Part shown: piece by piece, positions 1 through 8,591 of the stretch | Layout: every line of letters begins with the position of its first letter | Numbering within the stretch: the first letter of the stretch is position 1 | DNA from: Corynebacterium afermentans subsp. lipophilum | Lineage (GTDB): Bacteria > Actinomycetota > Actinomycetes > Mycobacteriales > Mycobacteriaceae | DNA: 64,000 nucleotides | NCBI RefSeq assembly: GCF_030408375.1 | Contig: NZ_CP046530.1 | Location: forward strand, 1,612,001-1,676,000 | Direction: 5' to 3' | Notes under the pieces: model-generated | Told to the model about the DNA's origin: nothing | Database searches by the model: none | Seen by the model: only the letters and a program-made list of their open reading frames with translations | Translations under genes and position numbers: made by a program

Positions 1-1
1 G

Positions 2-595
2 AGGCTGTTTTTCGCCCTCGAGATCATCGTGGTGATCATGCTGACCGTCTCCGTGGTCGCGATGCTCTCCGGCACCCCGGAGCTGCCGTCGGCGGCGGTG
101 CCGAGGTCGGCGGAATTCATGGCCGCAGGGGCGCTCGCCAGCTTCGTCAGTGTGGGCTGCTTTGCGTTGCTGTTCAACTCGTCGAGACGCATGGCGCTCA
201 TCGCCGCCACCCTCGGGATGGCGGCCAACGTCGCACGGCTCGCCCTGCTTGCGGATGGGGTGCGCTCGTATCTGGCCGCCTTCGTCGCCGCCCTGATCAT
301 CGGCGTCGCCGGCGGGCTTTTGGGCCGGGTGGCGAAGGTGCCCCGCACCACCGTGACCATCCCGGCGGCGGTGGTGATGATCCCCGGCCCCGTCATCTAC
401 GCCGCAGTGCACAACTTCGCCGACGGCGACATCCTCAACGCGCTGTCGAAGTTCACCGAGGTGTCGTTCGTGGTGCTGTTCATCGCCGGCGGGCTCGCCG
501 TGGCGCGCATGCTCACCGACCCGAACTGGGCGATGTACCGCTACATCGACTTCGACCACGAACTCGTCGGCGAGGAACGCCCCATCAACAACTAG
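2..595 (+). CDS. ThrE-like threonine/serine exporter, C-terminal part (partial)
   Basis: The frame is open to the left edge, so the true start lies outside the window. What is visible is a row of hydrophobic segments broken by short loops, with conserved-looking stretches such as VTIPAAVVMIPGPVIY and a short polar tail. This matches the C-terminal membrane domain (ThrE_2/DUF3815 type) of the threonine/serine exporter family, which in corynebacteria exports L-threonine and L-serine across the inner membrane. The last four bases overlap the convergent RDD gene. Family assignment is from sequence pattern only; the substrate is inferred from the family. Confidence 0.75.
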   Translation, partial: RLFFALEIIVVIMLTVSVVAMLSGTPELPSAAVPRSAEFMAAGALASFVSVGCFALLFNSSRRMALIAATLGMAANVARLALLADGVRSYLAAFVAALIIGVAGGLLGRVAKVPRTTVTIPAAVVMIPGPVIYAAVHNFADGDILNALSKFTEVSFVVLFIAGGLAVARMLTDPNWAMYRYIDFDHELVGEERPINN

Positions 596-1068
596 GTGCG
601 GATGACCGTCGTGGTGGTCGCGCGGTCGTGCATGCCGCGCCCGTCGGCGTCCACAAGCGCCGCCGGCAGCACAAAACCGGTGAGGATTGTGCGCACGGCC
701 GCGCGCCACAGCCCCACCGGGGCCTCCTTGTCCACGCGCGCCACACCCATGCCCAGCGCCGCCATGCCCGGCGTGCGGGAGAACAACCAGCCGCACACGA
801 TGCCCAAAACGATCCACAGCAGGTACGTCGCGGTGTAACGGTCCCCCAGCGCCGACGTGTTCGCCGTGATCAGCGACGCAGCCACCGCGCACAACGCCCA
901 GTCGATGAACACCCCGCCCATACGGCGCAGCACCGACGCCTGCGAGCCCGTCCCCTCCTTCGGCATCCCTAAAAACTGCCCCGGGTACTCAGGCAAGGTG
1001 TCCTTGCCGGAGAATTGGTTCGGGATTTCGGGGCCGTCGTGCCAGTTTTGTCGTCGAGAAGCAGCCAT
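592..1068 (-). CDS. RDD family membrane protein
   Basis: Short integral membrane protein of about 158 residues. A polar N-terminus ([16 protein letters not shown]) leads into [13 protein letters not shown], the typical first RDD helix with its conserved Arg and Asp, followed by two more hydrophobic segments. RDD proteins are poorly characterised; some are linked to ion or small-molecule transport. I chose the ATG at 1068 (MAASRRQ) over the in-frame upstream start at 1089 because it matches the usual corynebacterial N-terminus. The gene is divergent from glnA with about 75 bases between them and overlaps the exporter gene end to end. A copy of the GCTTCTCGACG word (1052-1062, minus strand) sits in codons 3-6. 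Confidence 0.8.
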   Translation of the reverse strand: MAASRRQNWHDGPEIPNQFSGKDTLPEYPGQFLGMPKEGTGSQASVLRRMGGVFIDWALCAVAASLITANTSALGDRYTATYLLWIVLGIVCGWLFSRTPGMAALGMGVARVDKEAPVGLWRAAVRTILTGFVLPAALVDADGRGMHDRATTTTVIRT

Positions 1069-1142
1069 GCCTTCCGAGCGTAGTGTCACGCGCGCGTAGA
1101 CTTGAAACCGTTATGTCCGACACACAACGAGGAGTACCACCC

Positions 1143-2579
1143 GTGTCCTTCGACAACATCGAAGATGTCAAAAAATTCATCGCTGACGAGGAGGTGGAAT
1201 TCGTCGACGTGCGCTTCACCGACGTGCCCGGCATCGAGCACCACTTCTCCATCCCGGCATCGATGTTCGACGAAGACGTGATGGAAGAAGGCCTCGCCTT
1301 CGACGGCTCCTCCATCCGCGGCTTCACCACCATCGAAGAATCCGACATGACCCTCATGCCGGACCTCGCCACCGCCAAGCTCGACCAATTCCGCGGCTCC
1401 AAGACCCTGAACGTGAAGTTCTTCGTCAACGACCCGTTCACCCACGAGCCGTTCTCCCGCGACCCGCGCAACGTGGCCAAGAAGGCGGAGGAATACCTGC
1501 GCTCCACTGGCATCGCCGACACCTGCTCTATCGGCGCCGAAGCGGAGTTCTACCTGTTCGACTCCATCCGCTACGAGGTGGAGGGCCACTCCGCGTTCTA
1601 CGAAATCGACGCCGAAGAAGGCTGGTGGAACCGCGGCAACGAAGTCGAAGCCGACGGCTCGCCGAACCTCGGCTACAAGAACCGCTGGAAGGGCGGCTAC
1701 TTCCCCGTCGCCCCGCACGACAAGACCGTCGCGGTGCGCGACGCGATGGTGCGCAACCTCGCCACCGCCGGCTTCGACATCGAGCGCTTCCACCGCGAGG
1801 TGGGCAACGGCGGCCAGCAGGAAATCAACTACCGCTTCAACACCCTGCTGCACGCGGCCGACGACCTGCAGGACTTCAAGTACATCATCAAAAACACCGC
1901 CACGCTGTACGACAAGACCGTCACATTCATGCCCAAGCCGCTCGCCGGCGACAACGGCTCCGGCATGCACGCCCACCAGTCGCTGTGGAAGGACGGCGAG
2001 CCGCTGTTCTACGACGAGTCCGGCTACGGCGGCCTGTCCGACATCGCCCGCTGGTACATCGGCGGCCTGCTCGAGCACGCCGGCGCGGTGCTGGCGTTTA
2101 CCAACCCGACGCTGAACTCCTACCACCGCCTCGTGCCGGGCTTCGAGGCGCCGATCAACCTGGTGTACTCCCAGCGCAACCGCTCCGCCGCGATCCGCAT
2201 CCCGATCACCGGCGCGAACCCGAAGGCCAAGCGCATCGAGTTCCGCGCACCGGACCCGTCGGGCAACCCGTACCTCGGTTTCGCGGCGATGCTCATGGCG
2301 GGCATCGACGGCATCAAAAACCGCATCGAGCCGCACGCCCCGGTGGACAAGGACCTCTACGAGCTGCCGCCGGAGGAAGCCAAGGACATCCCGCAGGCAC
2401 CGACCTCGCTGGAGGCCGCGCTGAAGGCCCTGGAGGAGGACCACGACTTCCTCACCGAAGGCGACGTGTTCACCGAGGACCTCATCGAGACCTACATCAA
2501 GCTCAAGTACGACAACGAGATCACCCCGGTGCGCCTGCGTCCTACCCCGCAGGAGTTCGAGATGTACTTCGACTGCTAG
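1143..2579 (+). CDS. glnA: Glutamine synthetase type I (GlnA, adenylylated form)
   Basis: Makes glutamine from glutamate, ammonia and ATP in the cytoplasm. The 478-residue length and motifs fit GSI-beta: FDGSSIRGF near the N-terminus, [51 protein letters not shown] and the adenylylation site [10 protein letters not shown] near residue 400, the Tyr that GlnE modifies. GlnE is encoded 8 kb away in the same window. I chose the GTG at 1143 because GAGGAG lies a suitable distance upstream; an in-frame ATG at 1113 would add ten residues. Nitrogen control by AmtR would be expected from C. glutamicum, but I could not identify a convincing box in the short upstream gap. Confidence 0.97.
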   Translation: MSFDNIEDVKKFIADEEVEFVDVRFTDVPGIEHHFSIPASMFDEDVMEEGLAFDGSSIRGFTTIEESDMTLMPDLATAKLDQFRGSKTLNVKFFVNDPFTHEPFSRDPRNVAKKAEEYLRSTGIADTCSIGAEAEFYLFDSIRYEVEGHSAFYEIDAEEGWWNRGNEVEADGSPNLGYKNRWKGGYFPVAPHDKTVAVRDAMVRNLATAGFDIERFHREVGNGGQQEINYRFNTLLHAADDLQDFKYIIKNTATLYDKTVTFMPKPLAGDNGSGMHAHQSLWKDGEPLFYDESGYGGLSDIARWYIGGLLEHAGAVLAFTNPTLNSYHRLVPGFEAPINLVYSQRNRSAAIRIPITGANPKAKRIEFRAPDPSGNPYLGFAAMLMAGIDGIKNRIEPHAPVDKDLYELPPEEAKDIPQAPTSLEAALKALEEDHDFLTEGDVFTEDLIETYIKLKYDNEITPVRLRPTPQEFEMYFDC

Positions 2580-2580
2580 G

Positions 2581-2599
2581 TTTGCATAGCCTGACCTGC
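2581..2599 (+). promoter_or_regulatory. Weak DtxR-box-like sequence before the VIT/CCC1 gene
   Basis: TTTGCATAGCCTGACCTGC directly after the glnA stop codon matches 13 of 19 positions of the DtxR consensus (TTAGGTTAGCCTAACCTAA), including the central AGCCT and the right half ACCT. It stands about 57 bases upstream of a gene of an iron/manganese transporter family, which makes iron control plausible, but 13 of 19 is weak and no promoter was verified. Confidence 0.25.
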
Positions 2600-2655
2600 A
2601 CTAAGGCAGGCCGAACTTCCTTGCGGGGGTGCCCCGGCGGGGTGATGATTGGATC

Positions 2656-3255
2656 ATGACTGATCTGATGAACCGTCCTCACCCCGACTGCCCCGGGGAT
2701 TGTCCGGGGACGGCGGAACGGGGCGTCGATAGGCATGAGCCCGGCACCGGCGAGCGGCTGAACCGCCTGCGCGCCGCTGTGTTGGGCGCGAACGACGGCA
2801 TCGTCTCCACCGCCGCCGTTGTCGTCGGCGTGGCGGGTGCGACGTCCGATGCGACCACGATCGCGATGTCCGGCCTGGCCGCGGTGATCGGCGGCGCGGT
2901 GTCGATGGCGCTGGGCGAGTACGTCTCGGTCTCTTCACAGCGCGACTCCGAGCGGGCCATCGGGCTCGCTGAGGAGATGCAGGTCAACCCGTGGTCCGCA
3001 GCCATCGCGTCGTTCCTGTCGTTCCTGCTCGGTGCCGCACTGCCCTTTGCGACGGCGCTGCTCGCCCCCGCATCGTGGCGCATCGCCGCGATCTTCGTGC
3101 TGACCCTGGTGGCACTCGCGTTGACGGGCGCGCTGTCCGCGAAACTCGGCGAGGCCCCGGTCGCACGCTCGGTTACCCGCATCGTGGTCGGCGGCACCAT
3201 GGCACTGGCGGCCACATTCGCCATCGGCTCGCTGTTCGGGGCGAACGTGGGTTAG
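2656..3255 (+). CDS. VIT1/CCC1 family metal transporter, short form
   Basis: A member of the VIT1/CCC1 family, which moves Fe2+ or Mn2+. The first two helices carry the family signature (LRAAVLGANDGIVSTAAVVVGVAG and GGAVSMALGEYVSVSSQRDSER, quoted in part) and three further helices follow. Family members normally carry a hydrophilic metal-binding stretch of roughly 45 residues between the SSQRD motif and the third helix; here only about 10 residues (AIGLAEEMQ) separate them, so the protein is 199 residues instead of about 230-240. The frame is intact, so this is an in-frame loss and not a frameshift. Start chosen at ATG 2656 (MTDLMNRP). A GCCTATCGACG word (minus strand, 2724-2734) lies in the coding region. 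Confidence 0.85.
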   Translation: MTDLMNRPHPDCPGDCPGTAERGVDRHEPGTGERLNRLRAAVLGANDGIVSTAAVVVGVAGATSDATTIAMSGLAAVIGGAVSMALGEYVSVSSQRDSERAIGLAEEMQVNPWSAAIASFLSFLLGAALPFATALLAPASWRIAAIFVLTLVALALTGALSAKLGEAPVARSVTRIVVGGTMALAATFAIGSLFGANVG

Positions 3256-3418
3256 AAACACACCGCGGTCCAACAGTGACCTGCCCAACCAGCTCCCGGC
3301 CTCATCGGTGCAAAACCGCAGGTCGGGTTTTGTGCGTCCGGGGGTTGTTTCGGTACAACGGGGCCCGCCTGGTGAGCCGCGCAAGCACCTTTGCCAAAAA
3401 GGGATTACCATGCGCTGA

Positions 3419-4345
3419 GTGACTGACAAGTTCCGCCAACTGCCCCCGCCCGGCCCCGCATGGGGCGGCAGCCTCATGGGCACCTCAATCGTGTCGCGAC
3501 TGCTCGTGGAGATGGACCACCAGTTCTTCGCCGCCGTCTTCGCCGCGATCGCATGCTTCATTCTCGTTGTGCTCGTGTTCGGGTTCGCGCGCTACCGCCA
3601 CCCCAGCTTCGAGCGCACCACCATGGCGGAATGGTCGATGTTCTTCATCGGCATCCTCGCACTCGGCGCGGCGCTTTCCGGGCTTACCGACGAGGGCGTC
3701 TACCGCCTCATCGGCTTCTGGATCGGCGCCCCCGTCACCACCATCACCTGGGCCATCCAACTCAGCCGCTTCGAAGGCGCGCCGAAGTTCACCTGGGGCC
3801 TGCCGTTGGTCGGCCCGATGATTTCCGCGTCGGTGGCCGGCTGGCTCGCCCGCGACTACGGGCAGTTCTACCACGTGCTCGGCACCGTGTTCTTCCTCAT
3901 GTCCCTGTTCACCGCGGTGCCGACGTTCGCCCGCGTGTACTGGGCGGCGTGGCACGGCAAGGTGGACCTTTCGGGGCCGCTCTCGGCGACAGCTTGGGTG
4001 CCCCTGGGCGTGATCGGGCAATCCACCACCGCGATGCAGATTCTCTACCCGGGCAAGGTCTCGATCTACTACGGCTACGTCGCGCTCGTGCTGGCCATCC
4101 CGCTGGGTATTTGGGCGATGTGGAACTTCTACCCCAATGTCGCGCGCTGGGTGGAGTACACACCTGCCTGGTGGGCGTGCACCTTCCCGCCCGGCACGGT
4201 GAGCATGGGCGGACACCAGGTGGCGCTTGTCAACGGTTCGCACTGGCTCGACGTGGTGGCGCTGACTCTCCCGTTCTTGCTCATCGTGCACTGGTCGCTG
4301 TGCTCCGGTCGTTTCATCAGCTGGGTGCTTGAGGGGCGGCGCTAA
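3419..4345 (+). CDS. TDT family transporter (TehA/SLAC1-like)
   Basis: A 308-residue integral membrane protein with about ten hydrophobic segments after a short N-terminus PPPGPAWGGSLMGTS, which fits the tellurite-resistance/dicarboxylate transporter (TDT) family that includes TehA, Mae1 and SLAC1-type anion channels. Motifs such as GTSIVSRLL and GLPLVGPMISASVAG are in keeping with the family. The start is GTG at 3419. It stands alone, followed by a convergent HNH gene. The gap before it (3256-3418) holds no gene. The substrate cannot be told from the sequence; dicarboxylates or other anions are possible. Confidence 0.8.
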   Translation: MTDKFRQLPPPGPAWGGSLMGTSIVSRLLVEMDHQFFAAVFAAIACFILVVLVFGFARYRHPSFERTTMAEWSMFFIGILALGAALSGLTDEGVYRLIGFWIGAPVTTITWAIQLSRFEGAPKFTWGLPLVGPMISASVAGWLARDYGQFYHVLGTVFFLMSLFTAVPTFARVYWAAWHGKVDLSGPLSATAWVPLGVIGQSTTAMQILYPGKVSIYYGYVALVLAIPLGIWAMWNFYPNVARWVEYTPAWWACTFPPGTVSMGGHQVALVNGSHWLDVVALTLPFLLIVHWSLCSGRFISWVLEGRR

Positions 4346-4398
4346 AAACGGCATGCCGGTATGTCCCGCCGCGTGGGGCGGGGTGTCTGGGGTGCGGT

Positions 4399-5433
4399 TT
4401 AGTCGAAGAGCAGCTCCATCGCGCCTGGGGTGGTCATGGGGACTCGTGTGCCGTTGGGTGCGACCCAGTGGATGCGGGCGTTGGGGTTGTCGATGTAGCC
4501 GAACGGGCCGTTTTTGTTGTCGGCGTTGACCCCGTTGTGGAAGGGGCACAGCTCGGCGAGGTTGTCCATGTTGGTCATTCCCCCGTAGCGCCACGCGTTG
4601 ATGTGGTGCGTTTGTGTGGTTTCGGCGGAGTGTTTGCAGTCGGGAAACGCACAGGCCGGGCAGAGTAGTTTCGACATGGTTTTTTGTTTGGGGTTGGCGC
4701 AGCGCTTTGTGTGGTAGAGGTTGACGGGTCCTTCTTGTGGGTGGAACGCGGCGACTTCGAGTATGTCGCCGAATTCGTGCTCCATGTATTCGGCACCGGT
4801 CATGGTGGTGCCGTCGGTGCAGATAAGCGTGACTTCGTCTGCGTGGCCGGATTGGATGCGGGCCCAGTCGGCGATCGGCACTAGGATGATCGGCCGGAAG
4901 TTCGCCTTCGGTATGCCTTTGCCGTTGCGGAGGATCCCGATGAGGGTGTGGGCCATTTGGGCGGCTGGGTCGTCGGCGTCGATGAGTTTGCGCATCAGGT
5001 GCTCAAGATCGGCCAGGTCGCGCTCGTTATAGGTCAGGATCATGGTGCGCATGCCCGCCTTCGAGCGGGAGAACTTACACGAGGGTGGGGCTGGTTTGAC
5101 GGGTTGTTTGATCAACCGTTTGATGCGCTTGGTCAGTGCCCTATACGAGCCGCGGTGGCGCACCAGGTCGAGGCGGATGCGCCAGCGTTCGGCGGCTCCT
5201 TCGACGTGTAAGAGCTTTTTCTCGATGTGCACGAGTTGGTCGACCGGCAGACCATGAGCAGCCTCGAGTGCGTCGCGTTGTTTGCGGGTGAACTGGGTCG
5301 GACCAAAGTAGGTGTGGTGCACCCGCGCCAAATCGCGCACCCGCCCGGTGGACAGGCCGGCGGCCATAGCTACATCGCGGTCGAAGTCGGCGAGCGTCGA
5401 GACGCCTGCGGAAACAAAGTCGGTGAAGTTCAT
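4399..5433 (-). CDS. HNH endonuclease-domain protein
   Basis: About 344 residues. The C-terminal third holds a zinc-type HNH arrangement: CPACAFPDC, then THHINAWRYGG, then NLAELCPFHNG, i.e. paired cysteines with the His-His and Asn-His pattern of HNH nucleases. The N-terminal two thirds are helical and charged and look like the DUF222-type proteins that are common, multicopy and of unknown role in Actinobacteria. Start taken at ATG 5433 (MNFTDFVSAG). It is convergent with the TDT gene. The protein could be an orphan nuclease, a restriction-like factor or a mobile-element remnant; nothing next to it decides. Confidence 0.8.
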   Translation of the reverse strand: MNFTDFVSAGVSTLADFDRDVAMAAGLSTGRVRDLARVHHTYFGPTQFTRKQRDALEAAHGLPVDQLVHIEKKLLHVEGAAERWRIRLDLVRHRGSYRALTKRIKRLIKQPVKPAPPSCKFSRSKAGMRTMILTYNERDLADLEHLMRKLIDADDPAAQMAHTLIGILRNGKGIPKANFRPIILVPIADWARIQSGHADEVTLICTDGTTMTGAEYMEHEFGDILEVAAFHPQEGPVNLYHTKRCANPKQKTMSKLLCPACAFPDCKHSAETTQTHHINAWRYGGMTNMDNLAELCPFHNGVNADNKNGPFGYIDNPNARIHWVAPNGTRVPMTTPGAMELLFD

Positions 5434-5521
5434 GGCCCGAAAGCTAGGGCAGCGCAACCCCCAAAACTAGACCCGCGGCGAATTGTGGATAACTCAACCT
5501 GTGAAATTCACAATGCGCAGG

Positions 5522-6076
5522 TCAGCGCGACAAATTTAAATCGACGTCCACCCCGTCGACGCGCCCGCGGGAGGTGAACTGCCACACCGTGGGCTCTGGG
5601 AAGCCGAGGGGGCGCGGCCAATCCCCCAGCTCCGGCAATGCAGAAACGTCCACGGCCGGGTTGGTGCCCCACTGGGCGAGCCACAGCGAGCCGAACTCGG
5701 ACACGGAAGCAAACAGCATGTGCCGGCGCCAGTACCAGGCGGACGTGTAGATCCCCGCCACCTCGACGCCTGCGGAGGTGAAGGCGTGGTGGGCGGAGTG
5801 GACGTCGAGAAGCGAAAGCCCCGCGGGGGACTCGACGTCGAGCCACATAGGCAGGCGGCAATCCCCTAAAACCTCGAGCGAGGCGGCAACTTGCGAGGCG
5901 ACGGACGTGCCTTCGGACGGGGCGCGCAGGTAGTGGTACGCCGCCGTCGCATGCGGGGCGAACGACGAAAACGCGGCGTCCTGGTACGTGCCGTCGGTGG
6001 TGCGGGCGATGACGAAGTCGAAGCCGGAAACGTCCAGCCCGGCCTGGTGCTCGGAGACGTCGAGCCCCAGCCTCAC
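5522..6076 (-). CDS. GH25-like (lysozyme family) hydrolase domain protein
   Basis: A 184-residue protein made up almost wholly of a GH25/DUF1906-like barrel: RLGLDVSEHQAG at the N-terminus (family LDVS.xQ strand), YHYLRAP, then MWLDVES with the acidic pair used in catalysis by the family, YTSAWYW and WLAQWGTNP, ending VDGVDVDLNL. GH25 enzymes cleave the glycan strands of peptidoglycan. There is no signal peptide. The GTG start at 6076 overlaps the TGA stop of the upstream NUDIX gene (GTGA), so the two are probably translated together. A GCTTCTCGACG word (minus strand, 5803-5813) encodes Leu-Leu-Asp. The 88-base gap after the HNH gene holds a TGTGAAATTCACA near-palindrome. Confidence 0.8.
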   Translation of the reverse strand: MRLGLDVSEHQAGLDVSGFDFVIARTTDGTYQDAAFSSFAPHATAAYHYLRAPSEGTSVASQVAASLEVLGDCRLPMWLDVESPAGLSLLDVHSAHHAFTSAGVEVAGIYTSAWYWRRHMLFASVSEFGSLWLAQWGTNPAVDVSALPELGDWPRPLGFPEPTVWQFTSRGRVDGVDVDLNLSR

Positions 6077-6597
6077 CGCTTGGTCAGTCCCATGCGCGGC
6101 GCGAAGCTGCCTGGGTGGCGGCGCTGCGAGGCGGCGTCGGCGATGGCCAGACGCCATTTCGGGTCGCGCACCGGCATCTGGGAGATGGGGAACCAGCCGG
6201 CCTCGGTGTTTTCGTCGTCGCCGACAACAGGGTCCACGGTGGGGTCGAGCGGTTCGCAGCGCAGCTGCACCGTCATGTAGCTGGCCTTGTCCCCGTTCGC
6301 GTGAGTGACCGGGCCGTGCGCGCCGACGCCCAAAATCGCGGCGGCGGTCACGCGCACGCCGGTTTCCTCCAGCACCTCGCGCACAGCCGCGACGTGCGGT
6401 TCTTCGCCCGGGTCCGCGATGCCGGTCACGGGGGTCCACTCGCCGTTGTCGGCGCGGCGCACAAGCAGCACTTCGGGGACGGCCCACGGGGAGGCAACGG
6501 TGGCGTCGCGAAGCACGACGGCGCACACGGCCGGCACCCACATCAGGTCGGTGCCGATCTTCTTGCGGGTTTCCACGATGAACTCCGGGATAGGCAT
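6073..6597 (-). CDS. NUDIX hydrolase
   Basis: A 174-residue protein with the NUDIX box: GIADPGEEP at the start and REVLEETGV at the end, the REUXEEXGU core being exact. NUDIX enzymes hydrolyse nucleoside diphosphates linked to another group. The N-terminus MPIPEFIVETRKKIG is typical of actinobacterial NUDIX proteins; start at ATG 6597. It is the first gene of a two-gene unit with the GH25-like gene and is divergent from the membrane protein that begins at 6625, leaving only 27 bases for two promoters. The substrate is unknown. Confidence 0.92.
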   Translation of the reverse strand: MPIPEFIVETRKKIGTDLMWVPAVCAVVLRDATVASPWAVPEVLLVRRADNGEWTPVTGIADPGEEPHVAAVREVLEETGVRVTAAAILGVGAHGPVTHANGDKASYMTVQLRCEPLDPTVDPVVGDDENTEAGWFPISQMPVRDPKWRLAIADAASQRRHPGSFAPRMGLTKR

Positions 6598-6624
6598 GGT
6601 GGCAAGTGTACAATCCCCAGAGTT

Positions 6625-7347
6625 ATGAGCACCGCCGTTTCCGACACGCAGCCCTGGGTCAGACGCGTCCCCGCTCCCCTGTTCGTCGCGGTGTACGGCG
6701 CGCTGGTCATCCTGGTGATTTTCGGGGTGGTGATGGCGGCGAGCCGCACCACGGCGAGCACCCCAGCGGACGCGGAGCTGCCGCAACCGGAGCGCCCGTT
6801 CAACCCGGCGCCGGCGGATCCGGGCAACGTCGCGGCGAGCATCCGCCCCCACCTGATCGAGAACGTGCGCGTGGGCGAGACGAACACGGGCGCGATGATG
6901 CGCGGCGACGTCGTGGTCGGAGCCCTGGACGACACCACCGAGATCGCGGGCCACCTGTCGCGTCTGCTGGAGCAGAATTGTTTGGATACGGTGACGTTGA
7001 CGTCGAAAAGCGGTATGCGCTTTAACTTCTGGGGCTTTTGCTTCTCGACGCTGCCTCCGGAGACCATCGCCCAGTTCATCGATTTCGGCGTGGCTGAGGG
7101 CGCCGATTCCGTGTCATTTATCGACTACGCCTCGCACGACCACTTCCGCTTGATCACCCTGAACTGGCTTGATGTAGACGACGCCGACGCGATGTCCGAG
7201 CGCTGGCTGGACGTAGAGCGCCCCGACGAGATCGACCGCGTGACGTTCAACGGCTACACCGACGACGAAGTCGTGGTGGTGGACAACGACAAGGAAACCG
7301 GCGAGCAACTCAAGCGTTGGCCGCTGCTCACCAACGCTGAGGAATAA
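6625..7347 (+). CDS. Conserved membrane-anchored protein of unknown function
   Basis: A 240-residue protein with one transmembrane helix near residues 18-40 (PLFVAVYGALVILVIFGVV), then a Pro-rich linker (LPQPERPFNPAPADP) and an extracytoplasmic domain of mixed alpha/beta character that I do not recognise. A single Cys pair (EQNCLDT and WGFCFST) could form a disulphide. The start at ATG 6625 is supported by the position of the helix. It overlaps the convergent protease gene by 20 bases. A GCTTTTCGACG word (minus strand, 7001-7011) lies inside. Confidence 0.65.
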   Translation: MSTAVSDTQPWVRRVPAPLFVAVYGALVILVIFGVVMAASRTTASTPADAELPQPERPFNPAPADPGNVAASIRPHLIENVRVGETNTGAMMRGDVVVGALDDTTEIAGHLSRLLEQNCLDTVTLTSKSGMRFNFWGFCFSTLPPETIAQFIDFGVAEGADSVSFIDYASHDHFRLITLNWLDVDDADAMSERWLDVERPDEIDRVTFNGYTDDEVVVVDNDKETGEQLKRWPLLTNAEE

Positions 7348-8431
7348 ACTCCGCGTCCGGCACGGCGTGCCGGATCACGGCCATGACCTGCTTGACGTTG
7401 GAGTAGCTCATCAGGTGCGGATCCTCCATGTCCTCGTAGCACTCCTCGCCCGCACGGCCGGCTTCGGTGCCGGAGACGACGCCGATGACGGTGGCGCGGC
7501 CGCCCACGTCCGCGAACACGGGCCCGCCCGAATCGCCGGAGGCGGCGCATACGGCGGCGATGTCGCCGAACGTTTCGTCCTCCACGCCGGGGTCGAGGTT
7601 GACTATCTGCACCCGCTCGGTGGCCTCGAAGGTGCCGCAGGTGTAGCCGGTGGTCGCCCCCGTTTTGCATAGCCTATCGACGGGCCCAAGGCCCTCCCCG
7701 ATCCCAGTCGGAATCGGCGCACCGACCACGTCCATGAACCGGTCGGGGTCTGTGATCTCGATGATCCCCACGTCGGTGCCCTCCGTGGCCGGGGTGTGCT
7801 GCGAGTACAGCCCGGAGAAGATGAAGTGGCCGACCTCGGAGGCGTAGTCGATGGCCGTGGACGCGTTGGTGGGCCACACCAGGTCGCCCTCGCGGCCGCA
7901 GTGCCCGGCGGTCACCGCGTAGGCGCGCCCGTCCTTGCCGGTGAACGAGAACGCCGCGGTGCACGACTGCGCCGTGAAGTGCTCGCCGGGCGCCGGGCGG
8001 TGGTCCGTGGTCTGGATCTTCGTGCCCGGCGCCCATGGGGCGAACGCGGGCACGAGCACGTTGTTTTCGCTGTCCGGCGCGGGTGAGGCGTCGCCAGGCG
8101 TTTGCACCTCGGACAGTGCCTCGCGCTCCTCCACGGTGCCGGTGGGCACCCTGGATGCATTCAGGCCCAGCCACACCACGATGCCCACAATCATCGAGGT
8201 GGCGACGATGACGGTGATCCATCCGCCCGTTTGCAGCCCGCTGCGGCGCGCGCGGGCCGTGGAGGCCGGCTGCGGCATTTCGGGGAACTTCAGCGGGTGC
8301 TGCGGGTACTGCTGCTGGGTTTTTTGCGCAGGCTCACCCGGCATGTCTGGGAAGCGCCACTGCTGCCCTTGCTCGGGCTGGTAGCGCTTGGCCGAGCTGG
8401 GCCGGTGTGGCTGGTTACTCGGAGGCGTCAA
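7328..8431 (-). CDS. Membrane-anchored trypsin-like serine protease (S1 family)
   Basis: A 367-residue protein: Pro/Gln-rich cytoplasmic N-terminus (about 65 residues), one transmembrane helix (WITVIVATSMIVGIVVWLG), a linker, and an extracytoplasmic chymotrypsin-fold domain. The catalytic triad can be read as His in AVTAGHC, Asp in GTDVGII and Ser in ASGDSGGP, with cysteines placed for disulphides. It probably acts in the cell envelope. The start is a TTG at 8431 lying within the last codons of the upstream 50-residue gene, with GAGG about nine bases before it, so translation is likely coupled. The GCCTATCGACG word at 7672-7682 forces the unusual codons AGG and CTA in this gene. Confidence 0.85.
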   Translation of the reverse strand: MTPPSNQPHRPSSAKRYQPEQGQQWRFPDMPGEPAQKTQQQYPQHPLKFPEMPQPASTARARRSGLQTGGWITVIVATSMIVGIVVWLGLNASRVPTGTVEEREALSEVQTPGDASPAPDSENNVLVPAFAPWAPGTKIQTTDHRPAPGEHFTAQSCTAAFSFTGKDGRAYAVTAGHCGREGDLVWPTNASTAIDYASEVGHFIFSGLYSQHTPATEGTDVGIIEITDPDRFMDVVGAPIPTGIGEGLGPVDRLCKTGATTGYTCGTFEATERVQIVNLDPGVEDETFGDIAAVCAASGDSGGPVFADVGGRATVIGVVSGTEAGRAGEECYEDMEDPHLMSYSNVKQVMAVIRHAVPDAEFIPQRW

Positions 8432-8567
8432 CCGCCGAGCCCTCGTCGCCGGACTCGCCGTCCTTTGCTTGGTCCTTTTCTTCGGCCATGATCTTCATGT
8501 CCCGGATGAACTTCTCCGGGTCGAAGTCGGTGTAGTGCTCCGGGCCTGCGAACTGCTCCTGTGCCAT
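8415..8567 (-). CDS. Small acidic protein, 50 residues, unknown function
   Basis: ATG at 8567 is preceded by GGAG of the leader (AAAGGAGCGCG). The product starts MAQEQFAGPEHYTDFDPEKF, continues with a charged helix IRDMKIMAEEKDQAKDG and ends in an acidic tail SAVDASE. It has no signal peptide or membrane segment. It lies 24 bases downstream of thrC and overlaps the protease start by 17 bases in another frame, so thrC, this gene and the protease gene may be one transcript. I do not recognise the family. Confidence 0.65.
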   Translation of the reverse strand: MAQEQFAGPEHYTDFDPEKFIRDMKIMAEEKDQAKDGESGDEGSAVDASE

Positions 8568-8591
8568 TTTCGCGCGCTCCTTTCTGTCGCC

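Noticed and set aside
596..972. Plus-strand frames opposite the RDD gene
   Set aside because: Shadow frames; the RDD gene has the expected helices and start.
5484..5492. TGTGGATAA, a perfect DnaA box (TTATCCACA on the other strand), in the gap after the HNH gene
   Set aside because: A nine-base match is expected about once in 64 kb by chance on two strands, and there is no box cluster or dnaA/dnaN nearby.
5501..5513. TGTGAAATTCACA as a GlxR/CRP site
   Set aside because: Spacing between the half-sites is three bases shorter than the 16-base GlxR consensus; no promoter context.
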